From NCBI GenBank assembly GCA_900169235.1, contig FWCC01000090.1:86418-150417 (forward strand): 64,000 nucleotides of DNA, read 5' to 3'. Numbering within the stretch: the stretch's first letter is position 1; each line of letters opens with the position of its first letter. The notes under the pieces are model-generated. The model worked only from the letters and a program-made list of their open reading frames with translations, was not told where the DNA came from and did no database searches. The stretch comes from Zarea fungicola. Its lineage: Eukaryota; Ascomycota; Sordariomycetes; Hypocreales; Cordycipitaceae. This document shows positions 25,198 to 36,873 of this stretch, piece after piece. The translations under genes were made by a program, and so were the position numbers.

Positions 25198-25886
25198 TCA
25201 CTGCATCCACTGCTGCTCTCCTTCCGCATACTGTCCAGGTGTAAAAATGTAGTTTGCTTGAAAATTTGGAGCTTGGTTTTGCATCTGCCCATAATTGTTG
25301 ATTGGGACAAAGGTGTCGTTGGCGATAGCTGGCAGTTGCTCCTGCAAACAAGTCGTGTTGAAAACACCTTCCGACGACATAGATTGCCCATATGCATTAT
25401 TGTAAATAGGCATTGGCAAATATTCAGTCTGATGCTGATCATACTGGATCTCTTCTGGGGCTGCAGCTGCATCTAGAGCTGTAGTTGCTTCTGTCGCTGC
25501 CCATGGGATGGTGTCCATTGGCTCAATTTTCAGTGTGGTAGTTGTGTCTTGTTCATTAGCCGATTTGTCCTCCGATTCCATCGAAACATCACCTAAAAAT
25601 GTTCCACGTTAGATGAGAATTCAAAATGTTTGTACCTGTACTGACTCTTTTCGAAACTGTAAAGCAGAGTTTGGCAGTGTGCCTGTAGATCCTGCTCAGT
25701 TCTGCAGCGACGAACGGTGTACGACGCAATATGGACGTTGTTATCCCCGGAGTAAGAGATCAAAATTGTGTCTGCTGTCTCCTCAGAAACAGTCCAGACA
25801 CCTCCTGGATACGGCTCGAGTTGTTTCAAGACCGATGCTGGCAAGGAGTTCTCCATGGCTGTTGATTTGTCGTGATAGGTTTTCAA
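25198..25886 (-). CDS. MAT1-2 idiomorph accessory protein, unknown function
   Basis: Two exons on the minus strand, 25646-25886 and 25198-25592, separated by a 53-nt intron with a CTAAC branch site and TTTTTAG acceptor. The donor is the less usual GTCAGT, chosen because it is the only one that keeps both frames open; the product is 211 residues. An alternative start is the Met at residue 11. Residues 11-80 are compact and mixed (YPGGVWTVSEETADTILISY), while the C-terminal two thirds are acidic, Gln/Asn-rich and look disordered, as in transcriptional regulators. It is transcribed away from MAT1-2-1, starting 860 bp from it. Some Hypocreales MAT1-2 idiomorphs carry a second gene (named MAT1-2-9 in Fusarium, MAT1-2-8 in Ustilaginoidea); this may be a counterpart, but I have no motif that proves it. 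Confidence 0.65.
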
Positions 25887-26745
25887 CGCTGGAGAGAATT
25901 GTGATTGAAATTTTGGAGTTTGTGATTGTGGGTGCTAGAGAGTAAAGTTTCAATGAGGGAGAAACTTAGCAGCTGGCAGAACTTTTGTGAGCTCAGTGTG
26001 TCTCTCCGCTGCAGTGCATGCTTCTCACTTTTTCGCTTAATGCTGCGATTCCCTGAGTCCTTTTCTGGTGGGGTGTGTTTTAAGGCACGATGGTCACTTG
26101 GACGCGAGTTTAGCGCTATTGGCAGACCCTTAGCATGAAATCGTACCTACTGAGTAAAACGCTAGCAAAATATACAAACCTTGCCTAGTTGTAAATTCTT
26201 AATTGTAGCCTCGTACATTAAAAAAAATCTACCGAAGTGTCGGCCTGGCCATGGTCTTCAACTTGCTTCACGGAGGTGTTCAGTAATGTTCAGTAATGTC
26301 ATTTCATGCCGTCGCCTGCATCACTTTTACTTCACAAATAAAATTCGAAATCAATTGAGCACATTCGAAGACTTTTGCCGCACTTCATTTCTATATCACT
26401 TGCTTCTCACTTTCATCAAAAGCGTTGTATGATACACCAGCAAAAACAAACGGTGGCTCCGTCTTCGGGAGCCTATTGAGAGTGGCTGGGACTATTGAGG
26501 GGGTGCGCAGGTATCAAAGCCCCACCAAGGAACAGAACAACGCCTCCACAATTACTAGGCCCGCCCCCCTCACCACTTACAACTTCACGGTATTTATTTT
26601 GCAGCTCTCGTCTCCTCAATTTTCTTCCTCAACTTTCTGCCATTTACCAAAGATTCTTTCCTCAGCATCCCTCTTTTCAAACAAGTGTTTCTCTGTCCTT
26701 CTTTTCAAATCAATCTGTCGCCCAAGACTCATCCCACTGTACACA

Positions 26746-27576
26746 ATGGAGCATCTTCCCATGAATCGAACGCCACTCCAGGATCAGGATCTGTGGAATA
26801 TGCTCAGTGCTACCATCAACCCCTTCGTCAGAGTCATGACGATTCATGGCGTTATTTTTCGCACCCTGAGCCCCAGTTCCAAGAGCTTCATTGCTGAACA
26901 GTTCTTGTAAGAAATGTAATTCTCAACGTCCAGATCGTGTCTAACTTCAGCAGCAAACACGTTGAGGAGCCTTTGATGTATTGCCGCGATGGGTCTGGCC
27001 CAGACAGGTATTTTCTTGGAAATCCACGACACTTCCTGTCTACTGGAGGCACCGTTATTGCTGTTGGAGATCGCGACCCCATCTGGTTCATGCCGCTCGG
27101 TGGCATGCTGTCTCAAACCGCTACTGTGTGCTTGCCACCACTTCCCAACAATGTCAAGATTCCACGACCCCCAAATGCGTATATACTGTACCGCAAGGAT
27201 AGACACAGCATGGTGAAGAAAGCAGACCCCAAGTTGACAAACAATGAAGTTTGTAAGTTCATATCACCGGTCTTCACATGTGACCTCGCTGACCATTTCA
27301 GCGCAAATCCTCGGACGGTCCTGGAATGCCGAACCTCAGGAGGTGCGACAACGCTACAAGAAAATGTCTGAAGACATCAAGACAGCCCTCCTTGAGAGAC
27401 ATCCCCAGTACCAGTATCAACCTCGCAAATCAGTTGACAAAAAGAGACGAGCTCGACGACGCGCACAGGCCGGTGCTGCTGCTCAGGGCAGCGGATCTTC
27501 TTCATCCGCAAACTCGACACCGGAGAGCACTCCCTCAGGAAGCGAGTACTCAATGAGCCCCGAGTCCAGTGCTTAA
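26746..27576 (+). CDS. MAT1-2-1: Mating-type HMG-box transcription factor MAT1-2-1
   Basis: Three exons, 26746-26906, 26951-27252 and 27302-27576, give 245 residues. The HMG box begins near residue 123 with the signature KIPRPPNAYILYRKD, runs through the conserved intron-split site NNEVS|QILGRSW, and ends near RHPQYQYQPRK, followed by a basic KKRRARRR tail. The second intron sits at the position conserved in ascomycete MAT1-2-1 genes. The first, 44 nt, splits the N-terminal region (CTAACTTCAG end). MAT1-2-1 binds DNA in the nucleus and controls pheromone/receptor genes and sexual development in MAT1-2 strains. The C-terminus is Ser/Thr-rich and likely disordered. Start is the first ATG in the open frame, 54 codons before the first intron. 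Confidence 0.95.
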
Positions 27577-29149
27577 AGTTCCGCCTTGGAAATCGGTTCA
27601 CTTCTCTCCACTATGGAAAACGTTGAACACCAAAGCAACTCCTACAACAATTTGCTCTTTATCACCAGCGCACTACACTAGAGAACAGCTCAGTGGCCTC
27701 ACGGCCCAATGCGAACATGAAGAAACGATCACGGCAATGGCGCACGGAACTTGTTTTGTTACATTTGTTTTTGTTTTTGCTCCTCTTTTCCTTTTTCTAC
27801 TATACATTCTGGCTACATAGGTTTCGATTCCCTTTCCAAGGGTTTTTCTTTCTTGTCTTGTTCTTTTTTTTTTTCTCCCCAGTGGAAAGGACTTTACCTC
27901 TCTGGAAGTTGCGCCTACAAAACGCAAAAGGATTTGGTATTTTTTTTTCGTCAACAAATTTGGTTTTTTGTTTTTTTGTTCTTCTTCTTCTCAGAATCTG
28001 GCTTTTTTTTTCTGATTTTTACCACTACTTGACAATGTGGCGGAGGGGGCAAAGACTCACAATGGCGGGGAGCTTGGGTGGTATTGACTTGAACCTCACT
28101 TTTTCATGACGCACAAGGATCTCAATGGATAGCAACCCACACCCCCAGGGAAGAGTAGAATACGGCTTAAATGCACCTTGTCTTGTTTCAATGCTGAGTG
28201 ATGAGCCATTGTCTAATATTGTTTGTTGCAACTAAACCTGTCAGCATGAGACTAGTTCTCACAGTGCGCATACCAATCCACCCAACAAAAAAGAATAACC
28301 AAGATCTTTTGTAGCGAGACCCAAATCTACAGGGCGCAATTTCAAACTTGTTCATCCTTGGCGGGATGTCGTGTCTGTATTTATTATTAAAGAGCCTGCT
28401 GCCATTCACCACATTAGATAGAGGACAACCAGATTGATTGACAGGATTGCAAAGATGGCCAAGACAGACAGGGTAAACAGGTCAAAAGGATCAACACAGT
28501 CAGCAAGGTCAAAGACCTTTTCTAGCAATTACGAATGGCTTGGATCTTTTGGTGCTGTACGTGGGTAATTTCCATGGCTTGGAATCAGCTCCAGAAAAAT
28601 ATGTCATGGGCTATAGCTAGGTCAGGGACTTTATTAACCTAATACAATAATAAGTGACCTGTTTCTGCAAAGAGCGACATGCAAAGGCTTGGCTTCTTTT
28701 ACCATTGGCTTCTTTTACCATTGCGTTGACGAACCGGGGTCCTGGACATCTCTGTACCCCCATGTCTTGGCAATCCCCAGGGAAAGGGCAATCGACGGCG
28801 AGGCTCCAGCCTGCAATGACTCGTTGCGGTGGAAAGACAGTAAGCTATCTTACTCGCGGGTCTCGTTGGTTGCTGAACTGATCCGAACCCTTCGGTTTCC
28901 GCATCGCTGCGCACGCTCTTCGCAGGCACACATGTATTAAACCGACGGCCGCTTAACGGCTACCAAAATCCCAATTATGTAGACGGTGGAGTCCGTAAAA
29001 TATCGGCCATGGCGTAGTTGGCTGTATATCTCCGTTCTCGATCAATTATGAACAGACTCGGTGACTCGGTGTGAGTGACTCGGCGACTTGGTGACAGGCT
29101 CTCAAGTCATGTGTCACAATGCATCTGTAGGCTCGATAGTACTCCTGTC
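27577..29149. other. MAT1-2-1 to APN2 spacer
   Basis: Tail-to-tail region with T-rich tracts at 27750-28020, fitting 3' ends. An 83-codon plus frame at 28689-28940 is protein-like (RWKDSKLSYSRVSLVAELIR) but has no start context, no splice extension and no identifiable family. Two copies of GGCTTCTTTTACCATT-type sequence sit side by side at about 28687-28722. Confidence 0.45.
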
Positions 29150-31398
29150 TTACATGCTGCCTGACGATGCAGCGGTACCCCAGTCGCTGCTCCAGATGAA
29201 CGTCGCGCATCGCCACTCCGTGTCTCGCTCCTTGTCGCCAGACGGTCCCAACGGACGCGGGCAAATGTAAAACGACCGCCCTATAAATCGCGAAAACGAT
29301 GTTAGACTAAACCGCAACGAGCTAAACGGTTGCCCAGCACGCCGGGGTCAGACAAAGAAAAAAGAAAACATACCACAGTTGACCCCAGGTTTCTTTGTCA
29401 CTAGGCTGATGCAGGGCTCATCGTGCTCGCATTTCGGTACCACCCGCTTGCCCAGCAGCTTGGACCATGACTCCTTGGCCTCAATGGGGTCAAACACTCT
29501 TTCTGGAGAGATCGCCTTTGTTACGGTGGCATTCTGTGGCGTTGGGGGTGTCGCTGGCGCTGCCACTTTCATCGGCGACACCCCAGTCCGAGGTGGTGTC
29601 TGGAAATCTCGAGCGACTTGGCTGCCGCCAGTGGACATCAGACCTGTCTGTAATGCTACACCCTTGTTGGCGATATTTTTAGGCTTGAAGAATCCTTGCA
29701 GTGTTCTCTGTCCATTTGACGCCTTCGTCTTGGCCTCGGCGGAGCTTTTGCTCTTCTTGGTAGCTGGACCCCTCACGTCTGCAGGACCCTCAGAGTTTCT
29801 CTTGATCTGCGTGCCCGCCTCCAAGCTCGCAAGGCCAGGTGATGGCGTCAGTGTGGCCGGTGCGGCCTCTGCGTTCTTGAAATAGTGTACGGGCTCTGCG
29901 CCACCTGCACTGGCCACCGCCGCCGCGGCCGAGATTGCGGAATTGTTGCCGCGTACTCCCACAGCTTCGACTTGCGTCAACGATTCGTCTGTCTCCGGTG
30001 TTGTTATCTGCGAGGCAAATGTCTGTGAAGCCTTTCGTGTAAACATGTCCTTTATATTTCGCCGTCGGTCAAACTCTGGTATCAGTTTAGCGGACAAGGC
30101 CAATGCGTCCCGTTGCTCCCAGCTCCGCACCCGCTCTCCCGCCCGAAACATGCTGGCTGGGTTCATTACCTCGGCCAGTGTCACCTCCTTGCCGTCCCGT
30201 GTCACAGTATCGCACATTGTTGCATATACAGGACAGTGGTCTGATCCCATTAGCCCTTCTTGGATGTTGGAGTCCACAAACCAGTCCTTTATGCCGTCGC
30301 TGCAAAGAATGTAATCGATTCGACTGCCGACATTTGCAGGCCGTGTATTTCTCTTTGTATCCCAGCATGTATGCATTCCCATTCGCGTAGGGTGGAAGCA
30401 GCGGCAAAGATCCCACAGCACTGGCTGCTGGCGGTCCTTATCTCGCTCGCCGATCAGTGTCCCTTCAAAGAGGAGCTGGTTGAGTATTCTTCGTGTAGGC
30501 ATAGACTGCCATTCGTCCATGGTCATTCCCTCTTTTCGGAGGCCCTCTGCAATGTTGGAGCTATCCATTTCGCTGCGAATAATGTTCAGGTCTCCGGTCA
30601 GGATAACCTGCTTTCCCGCAGCAATCAAGTTCCGTATGCGCGTATCCAATGCCTCGACAAAGCTTTGTCTAAATTCACTTCGAGATTCGTCACGATTGGC
30701 TGGACTGTAGACTCCGAAAAGCACAAAGGCTGGAAACTCCAAGATGACGCACCGTCCCTCGGAATCTAGCAGTGCTTCGTCAATGTTTCCCGCAAGCTGG
30801 CTCAGAGCCGGGTACCCGCCGATCTGCTGATCCTTGGGCAAGTCACGGTACGCCGTAGTGCTCTTCGGCGGGCATAGTACTCCGAGAACGCCTTCTTCAG
30901 CGCGTATTGGCGCGCATGTCGCGTTCTTGGTATAAATGGCAACCCCAGAGTAGCCTACAACGTCAGCGACGAACTTTGCTTGGGGTGTGTTTGTGTACCT
31001 TTCTTATGCTGCGGTAAACTAAAATAGACATCCCACCCCGGCACGAGGACCATGTCATCCTGCAAGTCTTTGCGCTGAATTTTGGTCTCTTGCATGATGA
31101 CAATGTCGGCTTCTAGAATGTCAAACATGGCCTGCAAAGTCAGTGGCTGGATGGATGGAGCTTTGGTTAAGAATTACCTTGAAAGTGCGATTTTCTCGCC
31201 ATGGCTGATACCCAAAGGGATTCCTGAGAGAATTAGTTTATTTTTGGTAAACGGTGAACAGAGACAAACCTGATGCCATTGACTGTGACAAGTTAGTTGC
31301 TGCGCAGGTACAGAGAACACGAGTGGATAAATGACGGAGAGTGCGACGGTAAATAATTCTTGATACGTACCATTCCAAGTTGTGATTCGGAAACCCAT
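29150..31398 (-). CDS. APN2: AP endonuclease 2 (class II, ExoIII family)
   Basis: Six exons on the minus strand: 31371-31398, 31270-31282, 31178-31223, 30999-31131, 29374-30954 and 29150-29280; 643 residues. The spliced N-terminus reads MGFRITTWNVNGIRNPFGYQ, with the WNVNG metal/DNA site, then QETK, GDLN (194-197), SRIDYIL and GSDHCPV (catalytic Asp/His about 312-313). A PCNA-interacting box QRTLQGFF lies at 489-496. The last exon completes a GRF zinc finger (CGRSFYICPRP...EWRCATFIW). The enzyme cleaves abasic sites and trims 3' blocks in base excision repair in the nucleus. The second exon is only 13 nt, and the early introns are 44-88 nt. APN2 is the standard MAT flank opposite SLA2. Confidence 0.96.
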
Positions 31399-31852
31399 TT
31401 TGCATGATCCAGATAATTTCCAGGAATTTGACTGTACCTTTCAGAGAAATACTGCGGTGACACCTTCTCTGCTTCTTACCCACCGCCACTGATGATCCTC
31501 GTATGCATCGGTGGCACAATGTTTCTGCTTGGCCGCGGGAACAGAATTGAATCTCAATCTTTTATTCGGATTGCATGTCATCTATCAATTCTCCGTAATT
31601 TTCATATTTTTAGCAGGATTAAAACGGCGCATGGAGATGAGTTCGATTTGAAGGTTGCCCCACGATCGCGCCGCTGGTTGATGGAGCTGTGAATTCTAGC
31701 GCGGAACTCGCACGCGGTCACGTGCAATGATCGAAAGTTGGCGCCTAAATCTCAAGGCACCAATCTGCTTCTGGAGCCGAGCTTCATCGAAAATGGTCTG
31801 ATGCTCCGAAACTGCACCTCTGCACCCGTCGTCATCAACAATCACCACCATC
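31399..31852. promoter_or_regulatory. Bidirectional promoter APN2/COX13
   Basis: The 454-bp spacer between the divergent start codons of APN2 and COX13. It must serve both; no individual site is claimed. Confidence 0.6.
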
Positions 31853-32600
31853 ATGTTTGCCACCCGACAGGCAATTCGCAACGCCCCGCGCTTCGCCGCT
31901 CAGGCTCGCGTTGGCGGCCAGCGCCGTCTCGCCAGCTCTGCCACCGAGAACGAGTTCATCAAGGAGCGCCAGCACATCAAGGACCACGCCAAGGGCACCA
32001 CCGGTATGTCGAGATTGGGACCCCGGAGGATGCGACGGAAGGGTCAATTGGATCTGGATAGTAGTACTAATGCCTTTTTAGAGCTGTGGAGGAAGATTTC
32101 TCTCTAGTAAGCCTTCCCGATGACGACCCAAGTCTGCCGAGCCGAAAATAGCCTCATGGAAGCAAGGCAACGACCATGCGGCGAATTGGCCAACAATGCA
32201 TGCAATTCGCCGGAGAGCAGCACAGCTAACCATTCACAGTGGTGTCGCCCCTTGCGTCATTGCCGCCAGCGCCAACGCCTACTACCTGTGGAACGATCAC
32301 TGGGAGCACTGGAGCCACATGCCTGCTCTGGAGGAGCGCACCGAGTATGCTTACCAGAACATCCGCACCAAGAACTACCAGTGGGGTAACGGTGACCAGG
32401 TAAGATTCAATTGTGTTTGTCGACTGACTGAATTTCATGCTAACAAGTTGCCTAGACTCTTTTGTAAGTTTGCCCGAGGAGACGGAGCTTTCCACGATGT
32501 TTTATCGACAACGAATGATATGAGCACCCAAGAACGATGCTAACAGGTGTACAGCTGGAACGAGAAGGTCAACTACCACAACAAGGACAAGGTCGCATAA
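31853..32600 (+). CDS. COX13: Cytochrome c oxidase subunit VIa
   Basis: Five exons, 31853-32003, 32082-32106, 32240-32399, 32456-32463 and 32555-32600, give 129 residues. The N-terminus is a basic, Ser/Ala-rich mitochondrial presequence (MFATRQAIRNAPRFAAQ). After splicing, ELWRKISLYG leads into the single membrane helix VAPCVIAASANAYYLW, and the inter-membrane-space tail reads NYQWGNGDQTLFWNEKVNYH as in Cox13/COX6A. It is a regulatory subunit of complex IV in the inner membrane. Exon four is only 8 nt (it codes TLF together with the first base of exon five). COX13 next to APN2 is part of the conserved MAT neighbourhood. Confidence 0.95.
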
Positions 32601-33276
32601 ACGTTTGATGTAGGTGTAGCGCAGCGTATGGTGAATTGATAGAATATCCCGCCGGGATGCAATGTGTACTTATTCCCTATAGAGGAACTAAATCGAATTT
32701 CCTTTGTGGCAACACTGAACCGTGACGCATGCAAGTGATTCAGCAAACATTTCAAGTTGAAGTAATCGCTGTGACGACAGTTCTGAACGAGCTTGGTGTG
32801 AAAAGTTGGGATTAGAAGCGCATGAACCGAACAACTCAAGTCTTTTGGGTCAAAGATGCATCGTTAACTTGTAAAAGGAAATTAACCAACACATACAAGT
32901 CCAAAGAAAATGTGCTTCGTAGGTAATAAACGTGAGTTGCCAGCAACTGGTGATGTTGCTCTTAAGCAGGTGCCGAGGAATCGCCGGCGCAACTGCACCG
33001 AACGCGTCCACTGTGCCCCACGACGTGTCTACCGCCTCTCAACACCAAAGTGCATAAACCCTACAAAAGTAAAAATTCGGCCTTGTTTTATTCGAGACGG
33101 TATCGACGGCCTATTGATGTCGGGAGGAGTGTTGCTTTGATAATGGCACTCGTATGAGATTGTCAGCGTGTATGCAATGCAGCATCGAGGCTCGGACAGT
33201 ACACACAATACCGCACCTACCATTCAAGGCTTGGAAACTTGACCGCCACATATAATTTCAGAAAATCGGCCTCAGC
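32601..33276. other. COX13 to APC5 spacer
   Basis: 676 bp between two genes on the same strand, containing the COX13 terminator and the APC5 promoter. No further gene is visible. Confidence 0.6.
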
Positions 33277-35733
33277 ATGGCTCGATACCTGAATCCGGCC
33301 AAGATTGGCCTGCTTGTTCTCATGCAACTGTATGTAGAAGAAGCCATCCCCAGCGACGCCATAGTCCCTGTCCTGTCCTTCATCACCTCCCATACCATGG
33401 GCCATGAGGCCGGCGGCACAGCAACGACACAGGCAGCCCGCTGGGCCAGATCTGAGCGCACAGTCAGCCTCATCATCAGTATCAAGGATTTCGAGAAGCT
33501 GCTGGGAAGCTTTCCATTTGTCATGGGCATGCCCGGACGGAAACTATGGGACCAGTTCCTGACACGGCTTTGGGACATTAACTCTCTCGATGCCCTCAAC
33601 GAGTTTTTCGAGAATCTGGAGCTATTGCTGGCAAAGACGAAAGAAGAACTTCGGAAGCTCAGCGAGGCGGGCGTGCCGGACATGGAGGAGGGCATCCAGA
33701 TTGCGCGCAACTCGCCCTTTGGCGTCTTCATCCGCCGCGCCATGGTCGAGTTTCAGCGGCTGCGGTTTCACGACAGTGCTGAGCTGTGGAAGGATTTTGT
33801 GCGGTACCGACAGCCGACTGCGCACCACCAGAAGCGGAAAAATCCAAACTTTAACCGGCTAGGCTTTGACAATGTGCTGTCGACGGGCGCCGCCGAGGGC
33901 TGGAGCCCGGAGAGTGTGGCAGCACTCACGTCGGTTACGTATGACGACATGCTCACCAGTGACCATCTGGGGACAGTTGGCGTCAGTACTGATGATATCG
34001 AGCTTCTACTCGACTTTCAAATTGAGCAAATGCAAAGTAAGCTGCTCAAACCCACAACAAACAATGCAAATGCTGACAAGAGTAGAATACGGCAACAGAG
34101 TACCACAGGAGACGATGAACCAGTTTCAAGATCTCCTTCAAGCGAGCTTTCTAGTTCCGAGCTTAACACACTACCTGAGGTTAGTTGTCGCTCGCTGTCA
34201 AGCGTTACAGTGCGCTAACTTTGCAGCTTTCTGAATGCCTGGAGAGCAGGGGACTATCATTCTGCATTTGACCTACTACACCGTTATTTCGACTATACCA
34301 TGCAATACCGAGACCGCCTGTTTTATCAATACGCGTTGATGAACTTGGCCGTTTTGCAGGCCGATTTTGGCTGCCACCGCGATGCGGTTACTACCATGCT
34401 GGAAACAGTCACCACGGCGCGCGAGAACAGAGACATGACCTGCCTCAACTTTTCCTTGAACTGGCTCTTTCACTTTGGCCGAGCACATCCCAAGCTCGTC
34501 CGCGACCTCGAGTCAAACAGTCTGCTAGGAACGGGCAAAGAGAGCTTGGCCTATCTCCGCGTCAAAGCAAAGGAATCGGGCATGGGTGCGTTGTGGAGTT
34601 CGGTCTTGCTGAGCGAGGCCAAGCTAGGCTTAATCAATGGCGAGAGCATTGCCACATCGGTCGAGTCTATTGTGCGCAGCTCGCATCTCATTGTTACGCG
34701 AAACATGAAGAACATGTTTGGTGCACAGCTATCGTTGTATGCGGCACTGTGGAGTCGACTGGGACTAACACATCTCACCACGGCGACCTGCGAGATATTC
34801 CTCCGCTGCCACAGCCAACACTCTGTATTTGACGACGAACTCAAGATCATCTGTCGTTTGGGGCTGATCCATGCCGAGCGTGGCAAATACAACGAGGGCC
34901 TGCAGCAACTTGAAGGACTCGACAGCAACTCTCTCCGCTCCTGGAAGCCGAGCCAATACTGGCACAAATACAGAGGCATCATCAAACTTGTCAAGGACTT
35001 GCACCACAACAATTTGGACGGTGCTCAGGAGCTTCTGGACCAGCTTCTTCAATCCAAGGCAGACGACCTTGAACCAGACATGGCATTTATGATTGATGCC
35101 CTACATATCGACTACCTGACCCGAAGAGGAGATTTGCAGGCCGCATTTGCAAAGGTAAATAACATGATTGAGGTGATCAAGGATGAGAATAAGGACATTG
35201 CGATTCTCGTCAAGCTGCTACTCCTCAAGGTGTCTCTCCTGGACAAATGCGGTCGCACGCAGCGTGGCTTCTCGACAGCCATTCGCGCGGCCAACCTCGC
35301 CTGGCGAGCACGCCTGATCCCGCAGCTCTGGGAAGCCACGGGGGCGCTGGCCAACATTCTCGTGTCGCTGCGGGAATTCGAAGCGGCCATTGACGTGCTC
35401 AACGCGGCGCTGCCCCGGTCCCTGGAGTGCGAGATGCCAGCGCTGACGGCGCGGCTGTACTCGTATCTCGCCGACGCCAACATGGGCATGGCGGGCGAGA
35501 TGGAGGCCAAGTCGAGCCGGCGGAGCGAGTACATGACGCGGGCGCTGGTGGCGGTGCAGCACGCGTTTGACCACTGGTCGAGCGTCGAGGACATTCAGCA
35601 GCAGTGCGAGACGATGGCCAAGAGGGCCATGATTATGAAGCTGACGGGGGAGATGACGCTGGCGGCCGACTACGCGGCGGCGTATGTGGCGTTGAGGAAG
35701 CATGCGGAAGCACTGAGTTTAGGGTCGGCTTGA
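33277..35733 (+). CDS. APC5: Anaphase-promoting complex subunit 5
   Basis: Three exons, 33277-34036, 34086-34179 and 34227-35733, give 786 residues. The N-terminus MARYLNPAKIGLLVLMQLY is the family start. The central splice joins FLVPSLTHYLS to FLNAWRAGDYHSAFDLLHRYFDY, the entry to the TPR region, after which helical repeats continue to the end (for example AGDYHSA, GDLQAAFAKVN, LREFEAAIDVLN). APC5 is a scaffold subunit of the APC/C ubiquitin ligase, which drives mitotic exit. It belongs to the conserved APN2-COX13-APC5 block. Both introns are under 50 nt. Confidence 0.93.
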
Positions 35734-36013
35734 TGGGGACTATTTTTTATGATGACATGGCATTGGTATGGGGAGTTTCTACGGCATATTGATTGCGACA
35801 ATTGGCATTGAGGGAAAGGTTGGAGGGATTTTGGTATTTGTTGCTCTCCTGGTTTAAATGTACAGAATTAGATGGTTTTCAGAGGACGGTACGTGTCTAT
35901 CCGCTGATGTAATAACCAGTACTCTTGACAATATATATATATATAAATTGTCATCCTCCCAGTTCCATGCTTGTAAGATGTTACAGTTTATTCATCCTCT
36001 GACAGTCCGTCCC

Positions 36014-36873
36014 TTACCACTTGATGCTATCGCCCTTTTTCGTCTTGAGCCCGCTCTCGGGCTGCACGACCGTGGCCTCGTCATCGGCGGGCGGCTGGTT
36101 CGTCGCCCACACCCTCTCAATGCACAGCTCAAACGGGCCCTCGACGCGGTCCGTCAGCCCGATCCCGACAGTCGCCACGCGCTGCCTCAGAATCTCCGTC
36201 TGCGGCTCCACGACGAAGCCGTAGTTTGTCCGGACAAAGTCGTTCCACTTGATGAGCACCGTCTCCCACTGTCCGGGCCGCTTGGCGAAGAGCCGGTGCT
36301 GGTGCAGGTCGGTGGGCTCGACGCCCTCGGTCTGGACGTTGACAAAGTAGGCGCGGCCGTCGGACTTGATGCGCAGCGCGAGGTAGATGTACGGGTCAAT
36401 GTCCCAGACGGACTTGCCGAACAGGGTGGGGGACTGGGTCGGGGTGCGAAAGGCGGCGTAGCCGGTGCGCTTGATCTTGAGGAGGTCGGAGGGGAGGGCG
36501 GTGGATATGGAGCCGTGGAAGCGGGCGTATGAAGATGGTGACGAGGAGGAAGAGGAGGAGGAGGGCGTGGGTGCAGATGGGGAGGGTGAGTCGGTTATGA
36601 AGTCGAGATTTGTTTTGGAGGAGCCGCCGATGAGGTCGTCAGACATGGGAATGCAGTCGCGCACCGAGTCGGCGTCTGTGAATTCGTAGAGGGGGCGCGG
36701 GCCAGAAGGGCCTTTGACGGCTTCGAGATTCCACGCTACAGCACAGGTTAGAAACACTTGAGGGAACTGCAGAGCCGTGATGCCTGGAGCATACCTATGC
36801 TGGATCGGCGCTTGAGCTCGTCGAAACTGCGCGTCAGGAAGCTCTTCCTCAGAAGCGGTTGTGTTGTTCGCAT
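36014..36873 (-). CDS. CIA30: Complex I intermediate-associated protein 30 (NDUFAF1)
   Basis: Two exons, 36795-36873 and 36014-36735, give 266 residues. The short first exon is a basic leader (MRTTQPLLRKSFLTRSFDEL) consistent with mitochondrial import. The second begins AWNLEAVKGPSGPRPLYEF. The CIA30 domain shows GYAAFRTP, WDIDPYIYLALRIKSDGR, YFVNVQTEG and WETVLIKWNDF, with a Ser/Pro-rich insert at about 80-100. The protein is an assembly chaperone of the membrane arm of respiratory complex I in the mitochondrial matrix. It is convergent with APC5, 280 bp away, and divergent from the MBA1-like gene. Confidence 0.9.

Larger units (their letters stand above)
24402..27576. other. MAT1-2 idiomorph core
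   Basis: Contains MAT1-2-1, a divergently oriented two-exon gene, and a broken reading frame, all lying between SLA2 and APN2. The flanking order SLA2 ... MAT ... APN2-COX13-APC5 is the conserved arrangement of Hypocreales and related Sordariomycetes. No intact alpha-box gene is present, so the haplotype is MAT1-2. Exact idiomorph edges need a MAT1-1 sequence of the same species. Confidence 0.85.

Noticed and set aside
25080..25472. 130-codon minus frame overlapping the idiomorph gene
   Set aside because: Different frame from the spliced two-exon model and without coherent composition.
33866..34234. Plus-strand frame of 122 codons inside APC5
   Set aside because: Only its middle part is real: it coincides with APC5 exon two and the rest is shadow.
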